Shown: positions 41,901 through 55,396 of the stretch, piece by piece | How positions within the stretch are numbered: position 1 is the stretch's first letter | How the letters are laid out: each line of letters starts with the position of its first letter | Source: Siderastrea radians | Lineage: Eukaryota > Cnidaria > Anthozoa > Scleractinia > Rhizangiidae | DNA length: 64,000 bases | Reading direction: 5' to 3' | Assembly: GCA_964017195.1 (NCBI GenBank) | Contig: OZ024897.1 | Location: 38,750,336 to 38,814,335, forward strand | Position numbers and translations under genes: made by a program | Notes under the pieces: generated by a model | What the model saw: only the letters and a program-made list of their open reading frames with translations | The model's database searches: none | What the model was told of the DNA's origin: nothing

Positions 41901-44000
41901 AAGATTACCTATAGTCTATTTTGATCCTCTAATTAACGTTTCTAACTGACGTCAATTGAAACCACTAATCCCAGTAGTCAAGTATCGATAGCGATACGAC
42001 TTTTGAAACACTGCCCCCTGGCCGGAGTGTTATTAAACAAGAAGAAAGATTACCTCTATTACGTACTTCCGTTACGTACAGTTAACTCGTAAATAAATGG
42101 AAAAGCCCCAGAAGTTTTTTAATTTCTTTGTCAAGTAGCAGTGTTTAGTTCTGACTAGCCACTGAGTGTCGTTTTAGAAGAAAGGTATTTCTTACTTTTC
42201 AATAATAAAAAGGATAAGATATCTCACACCATATTGAATTGAAAAAGGCTTAGATAGCGGAGTATATCTCGTATTGTCGTATTTTTTACATTCTAATTTT
42301 TACACTGTGTCGAATGAGGATAACCGTTTTTTAACGTTTTTCAACTCCTTCCTGGACTTGACGTTGAAAATTGTAGGAAGAATTTCTTGCTGCGGGTAAA
42401 CTAGTTTTTGGGAGTATTGAGAAATGCACGCCAGGAATTTAGACGAGCAAGAGCGATTAACAACACCAGGTAGCGGGTGATACAAAACTGCCAACTAGTG
42501 CACATGTATCAAAACGTTAACCTTAATTTATTACTGGTTAGAAGCAGAATAGCTCGAGCAAAGATGAGCTCAAGAGAGTTGTGTAACTACAGAGCAATCT
42601 AATACAGATGAAACCAATAATAACAACATGTCAGACCAATAACATGGCAAACGTGATTGATAATCTTTATTATATTCTCAGTTGCTTCATAATAGCTGTA
42701 TGAATGAATTCTTATAGCTTCTTATGAAACTCACTCGATATATAGATACCTGCTTGTCACCGAGGACTACTTCCTCGTCTGGTAAGCTACACAGGTACGT
42801 TTGACGTTAGCCATTTATTTCGGTATTTTTTTTCTCTAGGTATGTTTTGCTTAGTACTGGTGTTAAATATACACATATTCCCGCCCTTTTTCGCAAGAGA
42901 AAAATTTATGATAAGGCCTCAAAAAGGGCGTAAAAAATCGTTATTATCATGTTAAACTGAGTTTGTTTCGAGTTCCAGGCGACAATTTCCTTCCCTTCCC
43001 TGTCCCCGACTAGTCAGCAATTAACACTTCTCAAGTTCTCAAGGTTTCTTGTGCACCCAGTAATCAAAGTTCAAGTTCATGGTAATTTGTGATATTGTAT
43101 CAACTGTAGTAAGATCATTGTTGATATTGTAATTAGTGATATGTTGTGTAAAAGGTACTTCAGTTAAGTGATATTCCTTTCTTAGTTAATGATCTAAGTT
43201 GAAACCTAACTCAAATGATTCAGCTTTCTTTTGTGTCGTTTGTTTCTTTAACTGTCGTTTGTTTCTTTAACTGATACTAAAAAGAATTGACACATTATGA
43301 AGCTAAAACAAGAGTTTACTCTTGGCGATCACTTTGCTGTAATGAACTCTTATAGTATACGTCCTGGATAAATCCTGGATTATATTGAGTCTATTAGCTG
43401 CTTGTGTCACGCGACATAATGTGCACATTAGATAATGAGAATGAGCAAAACGCACGTTACTATATGAACATGTGCTTAGCGTGGTCTTATATTTTCGTAT
43501 ATATCATGTTTCTCCACAAGAAATCCAGATTACGGCCATTTTTGTAATCATTCCCTTTATAAAGTCAAAGAGCATTTGTTGCATATAAGGATTGTTTTAA
43601 AAGCAAGGGGGTGTGTTTGAATGCTCGCTCTATTGTCTTATATAAAGCGAAAAACAGCCCGTCAACAAATTAGAGGGCTGCTCGATATGAATTTTACGAT
43701 TTAACCGCAGAAGCAGAAGCTACAACCACATAAACATGCACTCGAGTTTCAATATAACGTATACGCACTGTACCATACTATATACTGTATATGATATAAT
43801 GTTTTACTCCAGCCATAAGTTATGACAATGGTTGCTCTTAGCCTGTTAAAAGGAAGAAATCAAAATCCAACAATTGTAACTTCTAGAAAAGCCAACAAAT
43901 CATTGTGAGCTAGTCGTGGCCTTTCCAAGCAGAGCACATGTCTCTCAAGTCACACTTGCCCAATATACAGTATAGTTATTCAAATTTACAGTTCGGCTTT
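38930..44000. other. Diverged segmental duplications of the peroxidase 3' flank, no gene
   Basis: 39030-39150 recurs at 44280-44400 and 52915-53015. 41340-41530 recurs at 45740-45970 and partly at 53540-53660. 42480-43200 recurs at 47910-48540. The short frames are not conserved between copies. Confidence 0.65.
42480..43200. repeat. Segmental duplication block, copy 1
   Basis: It matches 47910-48540 in the same orientation at high identity over long stretches (for example CTAGTGCACATGTATCAAAA and the GCAGAATAGCTCGAGCAAAG segment). The offset is about 5.4 kb. Copy 1 has extra sequence near 42900-42990. Confidence 0.85.
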
Positions 44001-44012
44001 CTAAAAAAAATC

Positions 44013-44134
44013 TGGGGTGAGTTCTCACGCTAGGCGTAACTGCTAACGCCAGACGTTAGAATAGTGACATTGACTGGAGTGAACGTCTGACGTTAGAAGT
44101 TACACCGGACGTTAAGTTTATACAACTCACCCCT
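44013..44134. mobile_element. Short MITE-like inverted repeat (about 120 bp)
   Basis: The ends GGGGTGAGTT and AACTCACCCC are inverted. Inner arms GCTAACGCCAGACGTTAG and the complement of GAACGTCTGACGTTAGAAG pair imperfectly. There is no coding capacity. The target duplication is unclear. Confidence 0.6.
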
Positions 44135-44559
44135 GGCCTTATTGTTTTCACAGCTCGTGTGAGAGTGTTCACTCAGTCACTTAATAATGATGATCGTCTT
44201 CTAGCCACGCTTCAGTAGTTACATTGAAAAATAATGGAAAGACCTTAAAGATTCCACGATAATTCACTTACCAAAATGACAAAAATGCGACAGTGGGACC
44301 GTGTAACGCAGAGTGCTATTTCGCATTAAAATTGCTCCCAACGTGTAGCATATATGGCTCGTCTGCGGCTTTGTGGATTGTTTTGGAAAAAATCGTGTTT
44401 TTTTTTTATTTGCATGCATGCCGCCACAAAGAACTCTCTCTACACCTCAATGATCGTCCAAGTTTAGTGCAACGTTGGGGTGCACGTGAGGTTTCATCCC
44501 ATGTCCGGTTTTTATTGACGTCATAACCATTACTGCACTGCAAAATAAGTTGTCGTAAC

Positions 44560-45172
44560 CACAGGCGTCCCAAACTCACGATTCGAGAAATCGATCGAAT
44601 AAATGATTTATGTAAGCGTATGAATGATTTATGTAAGCGTATCGAGTGGGACGTGACTACTTAAAGTGCGCGGTGTTGTGTTACAATTTAGGCCGTTGGA
44701 AATTTGAGCGCTCTATAAGACTTTGTATGGAGTTTAAAATAACGTGGAATAAAAGCGCTCGACGAAATAAAATTTTACCTTCTTTTCAATAAAATAAAGA
44801 AAATGTACTCACCTTTCTTGATTTCTGTTGTCCTTTTGGGCTATTTCATCGTTTTTGGGGGGTTTTGAGGTTTTTGTCGTAGCCGAAATAGCCCAAAAGG
44901 ACAACAGAAATCAAGAAAGGTGAGTACATTTTCTTTATTTTATTGAAAAGAAGGTAAACTTTTATTTCGTCGAGCGCTTTTATTCCACGTTATTTTAAAC
45001 TCCATACAAAGTCTTATAGAGCGCTCAAATTTCCAACGGCCTAAATTGTAACACAACACCGCGCACTTCAAGTAGTCACGTCCCACTCGATACGCTTACA
45101 TAAATCATTCATACGCTTACATAAATCATTTATTCGATCGATTTCTCGAATCGTGAGTTTGGGACGCCTGTG
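44560..45172. mobile_element. 613-bp foldback element, 288-bp arms nearly perfect
   Basis: 44560-44847 is the reverse complement of 44885-45172 with about two mismatches, around a 37-bp loop. The ends are CACAGGCGTCCC. TCGTAAC flanks it on both sides (44553-44559 and 45173-45179), a 7-bp target duplication, or 8 bp if the border is shifted by one. Each arm contains a short tandem repeat of GTAAGCGTATGAATGATTTAT type. The near identity of the arms means recent formation or continuing conversion. Confidence 0.88.
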
Positions 45173-45179
45173 TCGTAAC

Positions 45180-46375
45180 TCACGATTTATCAACACAACT
45201 AGTATCATGCACCAACGTTAAAAGATTCACTCCCGAGAATTTCCAAGTTCAAATCTTAACAAAAACTGTAAATTAAAAGTTCTTCAGTGCCTTGCAAACA
45301 ATAACAAGGATGTTGTTGTTATCGGCGCTACAAGAAAGATCCGGCTAGATAGAGTTTGTTTCAATGGTCACGACACCGACTGAAACTTTAGAATCACGCA
45401 CTTGTGCAGCATAACAAACAGGATTGCGGCAAGTGGTTCTTCTCAACAACTTTAAATGGAAAGTCAAACTTTAGGATATCGCCCACAGACACAAAGGGTG
45501 ATAAAAGATAGGGAACAGCGCCACAGAAAGTTTTACCTATGGACAAATTCCTAGGACTCGTTCAGTAGGATTTGCTCAACATTAAGCTCTTGTTAGAACC
45601 ACTCTCAGAACAGGAAGGAAACTTTGACGCTGAAGATATAAACTCTACCAGCTTTTCGTGCTGAGCGATGCGGTTCTGATTTTTAGTGAAATTGAACACT
45701 TGCTCTGTTGACTTTCGAAGCATGAGGAAACTGTCTTAGAGTAACCCCAACCTTTTCACTTTTCGTAAACCAATTTGTAATATTGCTTAAATTAAAAATC
45801 GTGTAAGGTTATGCATCTATTATCGCGCCAGTTTTCTTTCTTTCAAAGTTGGATCCTTTGGCCGTCTTCTTTGAGCTTGTGCATTCAAATCAGTTGTACA
45901 CATATTCTATTCGGCTGTGACGCCACGTTGAAGATTTTACATTTAGATTCCTTGAACTGAGACTTTCATTTTAACTACAAAGGATGTGCTCAAAAGAAAA
46001 TAAGACGTGGTGAAAATTTGGCAACAAAACTTTACATTGTGGTCAGAATATAATAAGAGAGACGGTATTGGATTAGCCACAATTTTAAATAAAATAATTT
46101 GTAATATTGCTTCAGCTAAAAGGTGTATCTTGTCAGAGAATATAACTATCGTCGACTGAGCGAATTTACTCTCTTTGAAAGATGGATCATTTAGCTTTTA
46201 AAAGCAGATTTTTGTTTCGTGCAACCAAACGTGGTGGATAGATACACATAAAACAAATAAACAAACATATAAACAAACATACATATCATTATATAACAGT
46301 AGATTGAATAAAATCTCACTTGCTAATATCAGAAGTGAAAGGCACTCTATATACTAAATTGATGCTACCCACGTA
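45180..46375. other. Intergenic, no gene; part of the duplicated array
   Basis: 45740-45970 is a diverged copy of 41340-41530. Nothing else is recognised. Confidence 0.5.
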
Positions 46376-46379
46376 GAAC

Positions 46380-46985
46380 CGAACCATAGGAAGCCCAAGC
46401 ATAATATTTGAATATCATTAAAAATGGCGTTTCAAAATATAAGACTTTGTATGGGATTTCGAAGCGAACATTTCGAGCAATACATAACAACGAACTAACT
46501 GAATAAAGTTCATGAAACATTACATGGTGTTGTTTGCTATCCTTACAAAGCATTTTGAGCAATTTGAGGTCCATTTACTTAACTGTGTTAGTACGTGTAT
46601 AATACATTGACAAGGAAGGAGTCATTTGGCCCGATTTAGCCACTATCACCGCTCGACACGTTTCGGAATTCGCTCAAATTTACCCACAAATATAGTTCAG
46701 GCTCCCATTCTGACTTAGCGACTTGACAAAAGGAAGACATACAAGTGTTTTTCTCAAAACCAATTGCACATACCTCGTGTCCCAAAAGAATTATCCACTG
46801 CACAAAATCATAATAGCATCTCAAAATAGGCCGCCATGGATCCGTGAGGATCCCGATAGCCCCGTTTGACCGCGGTCGGCACTGGACACCAGTCAAATCA
46901 TGCCCTTTTGGGGAGGGCCACGCTCGTTTTGGTCGTGTTACAATTGTAGTAACTATGACCCGGTACGGACACAAAATTGTCATCT
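46380..46985 (-). repeat. Repeated module, copy C
   Basis: Third copy of the module at 21145-21690 and 22320-22900, about 24 kb away and without Penelope-like sequence next to it. The module therefore moves or duplicates independently. The match ends near 46985 at ACAAAATTGT. Confidence 0.8.
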
Positions 46986-46999
46986 TTCTCATTACAGGA

Positions 47000-49900
47000 A
47001 ACGACGTTTGCTGGAAACTGTAGCTCGTACCATGTCAAAACGATATACGAATAATGGCAACATGATTATGATCATTATATTACGTAACCATACAACATCT
47101 TAGGTGACAAAAACAACAAGAAGTGGCTGCAGATTAAGTTTCAACCAAACGATTTATGTTGTGTTACGCAATAATTGCAACGTAAAGTTTAAGGACGATA
47201 CAGTTACTTACTATAAAGGAAGTGGCAGGTTATTAAAGCGCCGAGAACTTGTTGTTATTAGAGAGACTAATTTTAAGCATCGCGTTTACGGCAAACGGCA
47301 AACGTCAACCTGCCGTTTGCTGTCTGCCGTTTTAAAATGGACCAATTCCTCTTAAGCTTGTTGACAACTTTGCGAAGGTGGCAGCCAAACATCAGCTCGC
47401 TTTCCCGTACTCTTTTCTTCCTTTTTGTGTAACCGCTAACAGTTTACCCTTAACTGCCGTTTTGAAGCAGAAAAATATAAAAACCAAAGAAATTAAATAC
47501 TCGCCTGGTTGACGAACGCGAGAACAGGCCTGTTCGCGGTGGAAACGTCATACGTGAAAAATGGAGGGAAACTCGTGATCCGTGGTATTTTTGCCGTTTG
47601 CGCTTGCCGTAAACGTAATGCTTTTAAAATTTCTCTAATATGTAGATGTGCCGGGATTTGATATGATGTCTTTTCCGTCACAACCAGACTGAGCTTGCTC
47701 CGGTTTAATTTGTGGACATGCTTATTAGCACACTGAATGTGCTTTTTAAAACACTTTCAATGAATCTAATGCACGAAAGGCCAGAGGTATCCCAGGGATA
47801 CCAGATCTACGGGTAAGTGTCACGATTATCGAGTTTTCAAGGAACACCTGACACAGAACAAGAGACTTTTAGAATTTTCTCAACTCTCCCAAAACTCAGT
47901 AATTATCCAAAACTGTCAGCTAGTGCACATGTATCAAAACGTTAACCTTGATTTATTATTGGTTAGAAGCAGAATAGCTCGAGCAAAGATGAGCTCAAGA
48001 GAGTTGTACAACTACAGAGCAATGTAGTAAAGATGAAACCAATAATAATAACCAATAACGTGGCAAATGTGATTATAATCTTTATTATATTCTCAGTTGC
48101 TTCATAATAGGTGTATGAATGAATTCTTATAGCTTCTTATGAAACTCACTCGATACAGATACCTGCTTATCACCGAGGACTACTTCCTCGTCTGGTAAGC
48201 TACACAGGTACGTTTGACGTTAGCCATTTATTTCGGTATTTTTTTCTCTAGGTATGTTTTGCTTAGCACTGGTGTTAAATATACACATATTCCCGCCCTT
48301 TTTCGCAAGACAAAATCTAGGATAAGGCCTAAAAGGCGACATTTTCCTTCCCTTCCCCGTCCCCGTCTAGTCAGCAGTTTAAACTTATCAAGTTTATCAC
48401 TGGAATAATAAACACATGAAACAAGGTTTTTCGTGCACCCAGTAATCAAAGTTCAAGTTCATATTGTATCAACTGTAGTAAGATCATTGTTGATATTGTA
48501 ATTAGTGATATGTTGTGTAAAACGTACTTCAGATAATTGCATTTGAGGTCATTCTCAGCTGACGGTTAGAGAACAACGCCAAATTGTCATTGGTAATATT
48601 TCTATTTTTAAAAAAAGCTGTTAGTCACGTTTCCGCTTTTTATGTTTGTCAACCAATCCTATTTAATCTTTTCATTTTAATCATTTTAAATCTTGTAACC
48701 GTTTCATTCGATTTTTACTTAGCTTTTACAGCCCCTGATGAAGGTGAGTTTTGTCTCACTGAAATATTGGGCAATAAAATTATTACCCTTCTAAGCTGTC
48801 CGATCAGTCTTGCAATTGGTTTTTGTCTTATTCAACATTGCTGATCCTGATCTACACCAAGATCCAGCTTCACCTCGCTACTGTTTGTCCAAGTGGTCCT
48901 TGCATCGAGTTACCTGATTTAGTGAAAAACATTCATCTTTAAAATACATACTCCACACAAATTATGAATTTATAGCATTTGCTAATTTGCTTGTGTATTT
49001 GATATCGGTTGCTAACTTCTCGAAGTTTGTTGATCTATATGTGACAAGGTGCCACACTTGTGGGAAGTGGCTGAAATGACAAAGTCACAAGCTCCGCACA
49101 TTTGTGCTCTGGTAACTTATAGTCACTATTGCGTACTATGATCACGTTGGTAGCGAGCTTTACCCTTTTATATATTATAAAAATAAACAGTAAGCCTAAG
49201 TGTTAGCAGCCGTGGACAGTTGTTTCGGCCTTACTAGACCTCGTTAGCACGGCATCGCTAACGCTCAGGCTCATGGTTCCCACAAAAATAGAAATGGGAA
49301 GTTCTTAGACTTGATATTTCAGCACCCAACTGTATAGAAGGATTGACTCTAGACGATTATGGTTAAAGGCACGTTACAGACACGCAAACAAATGTCGCGT
49401 CATTTCGGCAAACCACAGCGGTGAAAGAAACTGTTGGAAAACGCTTTGTCATAAGCGGAAGTTTTAACTCGTGTCTTTGTTTATTCAGTAGAACTTTGAA
49501 GTAGTCTCAGGAGAGGTCGTGGGTCCTCAAGATTCAATCAAACAAAAATCCCATGCAGATTTCCCTCGCCAAAATAACCAACTCAACATAGGAAAGAAGC
49601 ATGTAAAAGCACTGCTGCAAACTGAGCTTTTGACAGTCATCATCTATTAAATCCACGAAGACAAAATGGAACTCCTCTGCAGAGTGCAATTAACAGAAGT
49701 GGAAAACAATTTCAGGGACTTAAGGCCGCGGGTGACAAGATGCTCATGAATAAATTTATAAGGCAAAATTTTGGTGGAGGTCTTACGCTAAAAAACGTTG
49801 TATCTTGAACGTTTGGGAAACGATTCCGTTGAAACTTAACAGAGAGCTTGGGCAATGGTGGAAGTGCAACGAGGTTGTTTTTGGTTTGACAGATTGCGCT

Positions 49901-51454
49901 CCTTTGCGATGCTATGAGCTCCCAAAGTTTAGATTTTGTAAAACGGGACTCCGTGTTCAAGTTTTCTCCTCGTGGAGAAGTCAACACTTCTTGATTTTAC
50001 CACTCACTGACCAGTTAAAACCTCTATTGTGTCACGACAGAAGCCGATTATAGGATTTTGAGTTCCACTGAAAGTTGTAAGCTTTTAAATGAGTAAAATC
50101 GTCCTTGTTTAAATTTGAAGCATTCAATATTTTGTTAAAAAGCCTGTTTGAAAAAATTGCTTCTGTTGTGACAATCTACAATACACCTTGTTTGTCTGCC
50201 TGTTGTGTCAGTTCAGGAAATTCTATGTCCGCGCTGTATTCTCAGACACAAAATTGGTGGTTTTAGGGTTTCCGGAGGCTCACCGAATAAACACGAATAT
50301 TTAAGGTAACATTATGCTAATTATGGAAAATAAATTCTAGCAGCTGTTGTTCACTGTCCAGAAAAGAACAATACGTTGCAAGTTAGAGACCGCAAATATT
50401 TGGATTGAAGAATATATTAACTGTTTCCGAAGCTCTATGTTAGCTATAAGGAGTATTATTACAGTTTTTATTTTGACCGAAAACTTCTAAAAAGTTTCTA
50501 TTAACGTTTGAACTTAAAAAAAACGGACTTCGACGGTTTTTAATAGTAAAAAATGCTTAAAAGTCGAAACTCCGTAGCACACGATTTAACGCACGTGCAA
50601 TTATTGACTCAGAAACTGAAAGTTTTACTGAAGGGCCTATTCATGAACATTTCGCGCAACGTCGCTTCCATTCGTCGCAATCCGTGCATACGCTTTAAAT
50701 AAATAAATAAATAAACAAATACTGATGACTTAGTCTCTCACCCGCGGCCTTAAATGGTAGTTCTTACGGCTTTAAAGCGGTTTTACGCAACCCGCACACA
50801 ATAATAAAACCGAAGAAAAGTCAAGGATTCATCCTGGTAGAGAAAGCTTAATGGCACTGTATACTCAATAAGCTGATGAGACATGCAACTGTCGCGGCAA
50901 ATGAACTTCTACAAAATGCTTTGTCATCACTAGAATTTTCTAACCTGTTTTCCTCATTCAGGATAAATGAAGTATTTTGTAGAAGAATAGCAATTGGGAG
51001 TGAAAGTTGTCTTTCTTCACTTGACAAAAAGCAAAGTTTTGTTAGAGTTTTGGGCATTAACATCTTTGGTTGCGAAATCAACGAATTGTGGAAAATAAAA
51101 TGCTAAGTGATAGTTGACAAAATTTCGATGGGATTTTTTACTCTCCTTAGCTTATCTCATGATGTTACACTAAAACTGTCTGGAGAAATTAAATGCCAAC
51201 CACGCTTGCGACCAAAGAGCAGATCGATTTCAGATAAGTTACATAATATTCCTCATTACATAGACAAGAGTGTTTTAGTGGAAAATAGACTACTCGTAAA
51301 GTTTATAACCCACTACATCCGGGACTCGAGTGGCGTATTTATCACATCTTCACTATTGAGGATATCGTTGACGTCATTTCCTGCTTCTATACTGGTGTTT
51401 GTGCAAAAAGACTCTTGTCTGTAAATTGATAAAAAGAAAATTAAACGGCACTTT
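47000..51454. other. Intergenic, segmental duplications, no supported gene
   Basis: Patches of 47220-51870 recur in order in 57240-59740, for example 49376-49460 with 58630-58720, 50870-50910 with 59085-59115, and 51600-51870 with 59510-59740. A CCGTTTGC/GCAAACGG inverted set lies near 47290-47330. The open frames are short and not conserved. Confidence 0.6.
47910..48540. repeat. Segmental duplication block, copy 2
   Basis: Copy of 42480-43200, with a roughly 100-bp deletion relative to it. Confidence 0.85.
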
Positions 51455-51546
51455 GAAGATACAAATTTTATTTTCTCGTGTTAAAAACAATATTTTACTC
51501 ACTCGCTGCGCTGTTTTTAACACGAGAAAATAAAATTCATATCTTC
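51455..51546. mobile_element. 92-bp MITE hairpin
   Basis: Arms 51455-51489 and 51512-51546 (GAAGATA...AATTTTATTTTCTCGTG and complement) pair with two mismatches around ATATTTTACTCACTCGCTGC. Confidence 0.75.
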
Positions 51547-51889
51547 GCACCGCTGGGTAATATCCTCTATCTCTAAAGTCCGCATTTATCTTTTATTATC
51601 CACAGCCAGCGTTGTACACGATACAAGTAGATATTAAAACTTATTATTTATAAACGAAATTACTGTTGTTAGAGAAAAGGTGCCAGACATTGCTCTCATT
51701 TATTCGGCGCGCTTTTGAAATCGCAAAAAGGCCTTCGCATATAGTTCTTTTGCAACAAATCGCACAGTTTTTGTCGTCACTATTGGTAAATCTTAGTTGT
51801 TATTTTCCCACGGCCATAAAACTCGTTTGTTTTGTTTCTTTGGGAGAGAACAAAACACCTTAACATGTAACGTTTTCTGCATCTTTCGT

Positions 51890-52700
51890 TTCAGCAATTT
51901 TACCCTATCTTGATCTTTAAGTTAGACCAAGGAAAAGGATTCTCTATCGAAATATTTCGCGCAGGCCAGAAACGTATCAGCGGCAGCCATTCAGTTTGCA
52001 GAAGGTGTATTCCGTATTTTAAGAGAGTAGATTCTAGTGAAGTTTAAAAGGATTTTAGGGCATTCCAAGTGGAAGGAGTGTAATGATTAGCAAACAAAGA
52101 TTTAGGTAAAATCTGCGTTCCTTTCCTCTTTTTTTTTTCGTTTGCATTCTACATTGGCATTGATCTAAGAATCTGAAAGAAACTGCAAAACATTCTGTTA
52201 AGTTATGTGCACATCCTATATTAAAAAAAAAAAGCGAGCCTCGAACTCGGCCTTTCAAGCGATCTTTCCATGACAGAAAAATAAGACATGCTAAGACATG
52301 TGACTATGATCTAAGGGAGATATTTAAATGTCTCTGAGAAAATGAAAAAAATTGGAGACCATATTAGTTACAACACAAACAAGCCCTAAATTACATCGTT
52401 TTTTTTTTCTCTTTTATAGAATCAGATGCACCGCAGGGTGAAGGAAGTGAACCAAGTGCGTCTGTCAGCGCTTCAGACATTCCCTGCTTTCCCTCGTAGT
52501 TGAGACTGGGACATGCTAAAATATTTTACTTTTACAAGACGTATTTGATGTTGACTATCCTCACCGAGTCATGCAGATTTTAGTATCAAGCTGCCTCTTT
52601 GGTGTGGTTTCAATACGTTTTGCGCGTGCCTACTGGTGTGAAATGAACCACATATTCTTGAGCTGTTGGCCAGAAAAAAAGAGAGATGTTAGGGGTTACG
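51890..52700. repeat. Copy of the peroxidase last intron and 3' flank
   Basis: It matches 37690-38480 in the same orientation at high identity, including AAACTGCAAAACATTC and the terminal exon. No upstream peroxidase exon precedes it, so only the 3' end of a gene copy was duplicated or survived. Confidence 0.85.
52420..52499 (+). pseudogene. Orphan terminal exon of a peroxidase gene
   Basis: After the acceptor CTTTTATAG the phase-1 reading gives ESDAPQGEGSEPSASVSA, then SDIPCFPS and TAG. It is longer by eight residues than the exon in copy 1 because TCA replaces TGA. No other exon lies within several kb upstream. Confidence 0.7.
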
Positions 52701-54173
52701 CTTAGAACGAGGAATTAACTATTGGGGAATTAATTATTCAGGAATAATAAAAGATTCTTTATGATGATTTGAAAAATTACTTATCGGGCCTCAGGTAAGT
52801 TATGAGGGCTCTTGAGAAACGGGACTCAGAAGTTAAATTGAACTGGAAATACATCCAAGAATCCACACCGAATTATATGTTTTAAACAGATCAAGAATAA
52901 ACACCGAGACAGTATGGTCATGTAAAGAGTTGTCAGATTTGGCATGATTGCTCGGAACACGCAGCATAGGCGGCTCCTCTACGGCTTTGTGAATTGTTTT
53001 GGGACAAATTGTGTCTTTTCCCGTGTGAATGCCACTACAAAGAACGTCTTATAGGAGTTCCAGTTTTGTTTCAAGGTGAGGTCTTTCTTGGTCAACCTCA
53101 ATTGACGTCATAACTATTACCGCACAGTGAAATAAGTTGACTTTATTCACGATATATCAATTAGTGGTATTGTGTATTCGAAAGAAAACTGGCGCTCCTA
53201 AGAATGCCGAAAATTAATCTTTAAAAAGTAAATTTTAATTTCCAAAAAATATCGAGTAACAAAAACTGCGCCACAAGAAAAAGATTTATCGATGGCTTTG
53301 TGTTGTATGTCACACATACTCAGAGTTGAACCACCTTGTACAACACAGTTTACAAAGGCTATCATAGGACGGTTACTGCTCCGTAGACCTCCACAAATAC
53401 AAATAATACAGCCACCCGTTAAAAAATAAACAGCGTCCTAAAAATGGCAATATTTATTCTGACAATGGTCACTCTCAAATGTAACAAACTCATTCGGAAT
53501 AGAAAGATCAGCTTTTCGGTTGCCGTTGCTCTATTGACTACCCATATCCTTTTAGTAATTATAAACTAATTTTTGATATGTATTTTGTTAGGTTGTTCGA
53601 CTACTATCGAGCTAATTTCCTTCTTTTTTTCCAGGATGGATCACTTGAAAGTTTTGTTAGTATACTAAAACCAAATTGATACCTGAGATACACAGAAAAA
53701 AAGACAAGCAACAAACACATAACAATACAAAACAGGATAGTATCAAAATCCATAACTAAGAATAGTAAAATTCCTCATTTAATCATTTCAAATTCTTTTC
53801 GTGGGTATTATCTTTGTATTAAGACAGGCAATATATTCTGTTTATGTCATTACGTCACCTTATATTTCACGTGTTTCTTATTATAGAAGGCAAAACCGTA
53901 AGTGTGTGTTATGTAAGGTTGTTCAACTACCACAGATGGGGCCGTAACTTTCTTCGCTTTTCAAGGATGGATCACGTGAAAAGTTAAAACAGTTTTGTCA
54001 GTATAGTGTAACCATGCAAATTGATAGACAGTTACACAGAAAACAAACAAACAAACAACAAACGTATAATAATACAAAACAGGATGGCATCTATGGCCAG
54101 AACAAATTAAAGACTAGCACAATTCCTCATTCAAGCATTTCAAATTCTTTTCGTAAGTATTATCTTTGGATTA
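52700..54173. other. Intergenic, no gene; includes paralogous empty insertion site
   Basis: 53640-53900 and 53940-54180 plus 55400-55480 are tandem diverged copies of one segment. The copy at 53817-53830 is uninterrupted at the position where the next copy carries an insertion. Confidence 0.6.
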
Positions 54174-54182
54174 AGAACAGGC

Positions 54183-55396
54183 CAGGGGTGGGGGGGGGGG
54201 GGGAAAGCAACTTCCCATACATTCTCTTAAATGAAATCCAAACGATGTTCTCACAACTTGCAAAGCAATCTATGAGGTTCTAGTCAGCGGATATACCTCC
54301 TACGCGTGCGCAGATGTTGCATGTTCCAACGAACTCGGACGCTGAAGGGAAAAAATTATGGCGGCCAAAGGCGGCGGATTCGGTTTTGTCTCTTCGTTTA
54401 GGTAATTGACGAATTGATCGTATTTTACACTTTTATCATGTTTTCGTGCATTTTGCTTCTTATGAAGACAAAAGTTTACTCTCGGAGTCTTTTAGTCGCA
54501 AAGTAGAACAGTAGCGCTTCGATCAATTCAGTCTGTGCTGATCGACTGTATAGAATCAGATAGAATTTTCTGAAGCTGGGTTAAAAACTGGGATCGGGTT
54601 CAAAGTACTGAACTGTGAAATGATCTTGTTAACACATAACTGGATTATTGATAATAAAAGTCGTATTTTGTGCGTAGGTATTGTTTCCATGCGTTAGGTT
54701 ATAGCAGATTTGATTGAATTTATTTCCATCGATGTTTTATGGCACATTTCCCGTTGCAATTTGTTTAGACCACGCTGGAGGAAAACATGCAAACTGAGTA
54801 CAGCCATAACTGTCTCATCTCATGCTATCAATTCGTTACAGAATGAGATGTAAAAAGAAACATTGACAGTATTTTTATTTATCACATGCATCAGTTCAGC
54901 GATAGACAAAGACCAAAATTGCGTCGCGGAGTACAAGAAATAAAATCCTGAATAGTTCAAGCGCTTTCTCTCGGTGAGAAGTTTATTTACGTTGAATTAT
55001 CTAATTGTAGCATTCAACTTTGAAACGTTTGTCGCAAACCTGTTCTCCAAGTATAAACAAGCGAGACGTAACGTGACTGCCGTACAGCTCGCAGCTGATC
55101 CACTCGCTACTGCAACAAACAAGACAGTGCGAAAACAGAAGCGTCTTCATCGATGTCGCTTCCATCGAATATTCTCTTGTACGAAACTGACAGTAAGTTC
55201 CATGAGAGATTAGCCGCTCACCGCTTACTTTTCCCCGACAAAATACACATAAATTTTGAAAACTATTTCAAATAAGTTGATCGTCGATCGGAATATTTAT
55301 TATGACGAACACCGCTGTCCACGTTTTGACTGGACCGCTTTGCAAGTTGTGAGAACATCGTTTCTCGGTCCCAGGCCTCGCTTCTATCCCCCTCTG
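54183..55396 (+). mobile_element. 1.2-kb non-autonomous DNA transposon with G-run end
   Basis: AGAACAGGC is duplicated at both borders (54174-54182 and 55397-55405). The left end is CAGGGGTGG followed by a G14 run; the right end, reverse complemented, is CAGAGGGGG. A perfect 27-bp subterminal inverted repeat lies at 54240-54266 and 55337-55363 (approximate; begins AAACGATGTTCTCACAACTT). The paralogous segment near 53817 shows the empty site. A short coding-like exon (54358-54401, ATG to donor GTAATT) lies near the left end. The layout resembles the P-type element at 3194, but the 9-bp duplication leaves the superfamily open. Confidence 0.75.

Noticed and set aside
54974..55213. 79-codon frame as a gene in the 1.2-kb element
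   Set aside because: No domain, no conserved start context and no transposase signature; left unannotated.
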